From assembly GCA_964506245.1 (NCBI GenBank), contig CAZDKK010000002.1, positions 62,001 through 126,000 on the forward strand: a stretch of DNA of 64,000 nt. Direction: 5' to 3'. Under the pieces are notes generated by a model. The model searched no databases, was not told the origin of the DNA, and worked only from the letters and a program-made list of their open reading frames with translations. How positions within the stretch are numbered: position 1 is the first letter of the stretch; the number at the start of each line of letters is the position of its first letter. A program made the translations under genes and the position numbers. Positions 62,601 to 64,000 of this stretch are shown piece after piece. The DNA comes from CAZDKK01 sp964506245 (GTDB lineage: Bacteria; Eisenbacteria; RBG-16-71-46; CAIMUX01; WJJG01).

Positions 62601-63131
62601 GACGCGGGGGAGGCAGGCTGGTGCCTGGAGCGAGCCATGTCCGCCGCGGCACCCGAGACGGAGCCGGGGCCGGGAACGCAGCCCGGCTGGCTGAGCCGCG
62701 ACACGGCGGCCTGGCGAGATCTCCTCGCGGGACGGCTGGCGCTCGCGGACGAGCACGCGTCGCCGGCCAGTGAGCCACTGGCCGGGGCACTGCGTGGTGC
62801 GCTGGCCGCTCGTCACGAGCCGCTGGTGGCGGAGACGCTCAGCGGCTGGGTGGAGCTGTATAAGTGCGCGGGACACACCGCTGCCGCTGGACGCCTCGCC
62901 ACCGTGCTCCTCGCCAGCCCGGTGCTGTCCGAGCCCCGGCGGGCCCGGCTGGAGCAGCTTCTGGCGGAATCAAGTGGGGCTGCGGACGTGCCACCGGGTG
63001 CCCCCCCGAACACACCGGCGGTCCTGTTGCCAGGTGCCGTCTTGCACACGCCCGCAGCCCCATCATCGGATGCTGCCCCCCTCCTGCGCGTGGCTGCCGA
63101 CTTGTTGGCGGAAGAGCAGCCGCGCATCTGA
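59694..63131 (+). CDS. Giant SARP/AfsR-like regulator: winged helix-BTAD-STAND ATPase-TPR
   Basis: 1145 residues from a GTG at 59694 with AGGAG eight bases upstream; a GTG nine bases earlier overlaps that site. Order: OmpR-like winged helix (VEIRLLGPPRVVV; TFWPDADHEGAHAQLRNHLW), BTAD (FPDSVAFEEWQLREEEALRT; GEALQAYERFSALLERDLEI), STAND ATPase with FVGRERELDEIARCF, Walker A GPGGCGKTRL (about 305-313), RILLILDNLEQM and HPLGLELAASWA, then a winged-helix/TPR region (AQAWFLRFEGRG; GLYVVGLSLEQRGLLRGA). This is the AfsR/SARP layout, typical of activators of secondary or surface functions. It is the mirror of the regulator at 10.2-13.6 kb, whose DNA-binding part is at the other end. Confidence 0.93.
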   Translation: MPTRVEIRLLGPPRVVVSGQIAPTRRRKALGLAAFLAASRVPCTRGLLAATFWPDADHEGAHAQLRNHLWVLRRAGLTPWLALEGEIVALRSGEGLWVDVREHRRLLESAGLVTGRGGALPAGAESILSQAVALYQDHFLAGFSFPDSVAFEEWQLREEEALRTSQGAALDALIHLRERLGDLEGALASAQQRTQLDPLNEQALRSVMTLYLRLGRRGEALQAYERFSALLERDLEIAPSRETILLRNEIATGGARPLRPVPAANVPPRSVLPEPPTPFVGRERELDEIARCFDAPELRLFTLTGPGGCGKTRLALEAGRRLSPLFPDGVVFAPLATMAAGHLLPVALAEVLSLPLAAHDRVPAPGPREGLIGFLREKRILLILDNLEQMAGDLQSLREILAGTRGTVVLATSRTRLRLAGEQVLEVEGLPWPARKASPEEVQRCASVRLFLQTVRRVRGPFTPARAEWGAAGEIARRLRGHPLGLELAASWAHTLSVVEIAAQLTVSLDLEAAPRADVPARHRSLREVFEQSWALLSPDERAAFRRLCCLPGSFDREAALEIGGSTPAIFTALIEQSFLRRTGDRRFEILETLRQFGREKLAANLREESAVRDRSARHYLNRLIEARGALEGAGQKKALHELARDRHNLRQAWLRASERGWVAEMLKAVRPLFLFYDMSSRVVEGAETTGLVLRSLLRRPQSAPARRPASIPARRLIALSRIAQAWFLRFEGRGRGRGMMRQGLRDLRTVGTPVERAFGEALAALVDPFSPRAERALREGGYQCERAGDLWCAGLVWEVLACHLLVSDPEEGFRVLHRSLALRRRCRDRWSIALGLYVVGLSLEQRGLLRGARRRFEESLALRRRLGADTDGILDCLEGISRMALRSGALADARQHAAESLVLAERLGIRAKIARAQTRLAQIHCLMGAPVEARPLLDAALVTSESLGNAPWSAHLHVLGGIAALDLGDAGEAGWCLERAMSAAAPETEPGPGTQPGWLSRDTAAWRDLLAGRLALADEHASPASEPLAGALRGALAARHEPLVAETLSGWVELYKCAGHTAAAGRLATVLLASPVLSEPRRARLEQLLAESSGAADVPPGAPPNTPAVLLPGAVLHTPAAPSSDAAPLLRVAADLLAEEQPRI

Positions 63132-63149
63132 AGCGAGCAGCAGGCTTCC

Positions 63150-64000
63150 CTACCTGACGACGATCTTCCCCCCGCTCCGGAATGCGCCCGCCCGCAGCTC
63201 GTAGAGATAGACCCCGGCGAGCAGGCCCTTGGTTGTCGCCGTGTGGGTGCCGATCGGATACGCCCCTTGGGCCACCGTCTTGAGCTTCCTGCCGGACACA
63301 TCATAGAGGTCGAGCGCGACCTCGCATCGACTGGGAAGCGTGAAATGGAAGGCCACGTCGCCCGCCAGGGAAGGGTTGAACACCGTGGCGCACGATGGGA
63401 TGGCCCCGGGCGTCAAGTCCACTTCGCCGATGCCGCTGGAAGTGGCCCAAGCGATGTGCAGTTCTTCCACGGTGGGACTCGCGAGCACCTCGGTCGTTGC
63501 CAGCAGCAGGCGATACTGGAAATACCGCGTGCCGTCCGCGACGTACGAGGAGAGATCATCCCCCGAAGCCACCACCGCGCTCCACGCGCCCATGTTGGCG
63601 GCGTCCCCCGAAGCACGCACTTCCACGCCGACGGATGTCTCGGGCGGCGTTGCGGAGGCCCAGCTGATGCTGCCCCAGTTGCCGACGGGATCGCCGCAGT
63701 CGAGGATCGAGGACTCGAGGGACCCACTGGCCACATACGCGCTCGATGGCTCGTACCAGAGGATGCTGTTGTCCCAGGAGAAGGAGGCCAGAACTTCCAG
63801 CGCCTGGTCACCGTCGACGTCGACCGCGAGCACGTCGTTGGGTCCAGCGGAAGTCCCGTCGACCTCGTGTCTGAGCCAGACGCGACCCAGGGCATCGACG
63901 TTCTCGTACCACATCACCCGGTCCCCATCGCGCTCGTTGCTGATTACGTCATTGTCGGCGTCCCCATCGAGGTCTGCGACGCGGGAGCTGAAGGGAGCGG
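63150..64000 (-). CDS. Secreted FG-GAP/VCBS-repeat protein with FlgD-type tail, 5' end beyond the window
   Basis: The frame is open to the right edge; 283 codons are visible before TAG at 63152-63150. The first part has calcium-binding repeats VADLDGDADNDVIS and VLAVDVDGDQALEVLASF, each followed by WYE (the FG-GAP/VCBS blade with MWYEN and LWYEP). A beta-sandwich follows (SWASATPPETSVGVEVRASG; YFQYRLLLATTEV). The last 90 residues are the FlgD-type tail: VALDLYDVSGRKLKTVAQG, GTHTATTKGLLAGVYLYELR and GGKIVVR. It is an exported, probably cell-surface or type-IX-like secreted protein. It is the only intact FlgD tail in the window. Confidence 0.9.
   Translation of the reverse strand, partial: APFSSRVADLDGDADNDVISNERDGDRVMWYENVDALGRVWLRHEVDGTSAGPNDVLAVDVDGDQALEVLASFSWDNSILWYEPSSAYVASGSLESSILDCGDPVGNWGSISWASATPPETSVGVEVRASGDAANMGAWSAVVASGDDLSSYVADGTRYFQYRLLLATTEVLASPTVEELHIAWATSSGIGEVDLTPGAIPSCATVFNPSLAGDVAFHFTLPSRCEVALDLYDVSGRKLKTVAQGAYPIGTHTATTKGLLAGVYLYELRAGAFRSGGKIVVR

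Noticed and set aside
1..64000. tRNA and rRNA genes
   Set aside because: Intergenic gaps were read for cloverleaf arms, the T-loop consensus and rRNA-like segments; none was convincing. A covariance-model scan would settle it.

Overview
The window is high-GC DNA from an uncultured-looking, diderm bacterium. Secreted proteins carry signal peptides, several genes or gene remnants end in a FlgD-type Ig-like tail, and there are lipoproteins, a Wzz-type polysaccharide protein, sigma-54 regulation and very large STAND/BTAD regulators. That combination fits the FCB-like lineages around Candidatus Eisenbacteria best. This is inference from gene style; there is no rRNA or tRNA in the window to fix the taxonomy.

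Left part (1-24.7 kb): secreted and cell-surface functions mixed with sugar biosynthesis. It holds a GH31 glycosidase, an ElyC/SanA-type membrane protein, a WbpM/PglF-type nucleotide-sugar dehydratase diverging from a DegT aminotransferase, a ketopantoate-reductase-like enzyme coupled to a huge ATPase-TPR-BTAD regulator, a beta-propeller/transglutaminase protein with a cupin, a sulfatase-fold lipoprotein without the catalytic Cys, a PurF paralogue without its catalytic Cys, a nitroreductase, a beta-helix protein, and a GH36-like secreted protein whose signal peptide is out of frame because of a nine-G run.

Centre (24.8-48 kb): an exopolysaccharide or O-antigen-like locus. A seven-gene minus-strand run encodes a polytopic membrane protein, Wzz, a bi-domain oxidoreductase, a heparinase II/III-like protein, a GT4 glycosyltransferase, a PglC-like phosphosugar transferase and a PglD-like acetyltransferase. 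An NtrYX-like two-component operon follows. Next comes a second tight minus-strand operon (SDR epimerase, metallophosphoesterase, ATP-grasp, methyltransferase, HisH), divergent from WbuZ (HisF-like), a coiled-coil protein and WbuX (N-acetyl sugar amidotransferase). HisH, WbuZ and WbuX together form a sugar-amidation module. WbuX has a good sigma-54 promoter match preceded by an inverted repeat.

Right part (48-58.6 kb): a decaying mobile-element island. It has one intact DDE transposase, two shredded relatives, a third unrelated transposase tail, an 85-bp repeat at two junctions (one forming the stop of a truncated Ser/Thr kinase), a methyltransferase with an in-frame amber codon, an anti-sigma-like gene with an in-frame opal codon, a CHAT-TPR protein with no convincing start, an orphan FlgD tail, and two toxin-antitoxin-like pairs (DUF433/DUF5615 and HigBA).

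Far right (58.6-64 kb): a lipoprotein, a second giant regulator with the DNA-binding/BTAD part at the N-terminus (the mirror of the first), and the C-terminal part of an FG-GAP/FlgD-tailed secreted protein running off the window. No tRNA, rRNA or CRISPR array was found.
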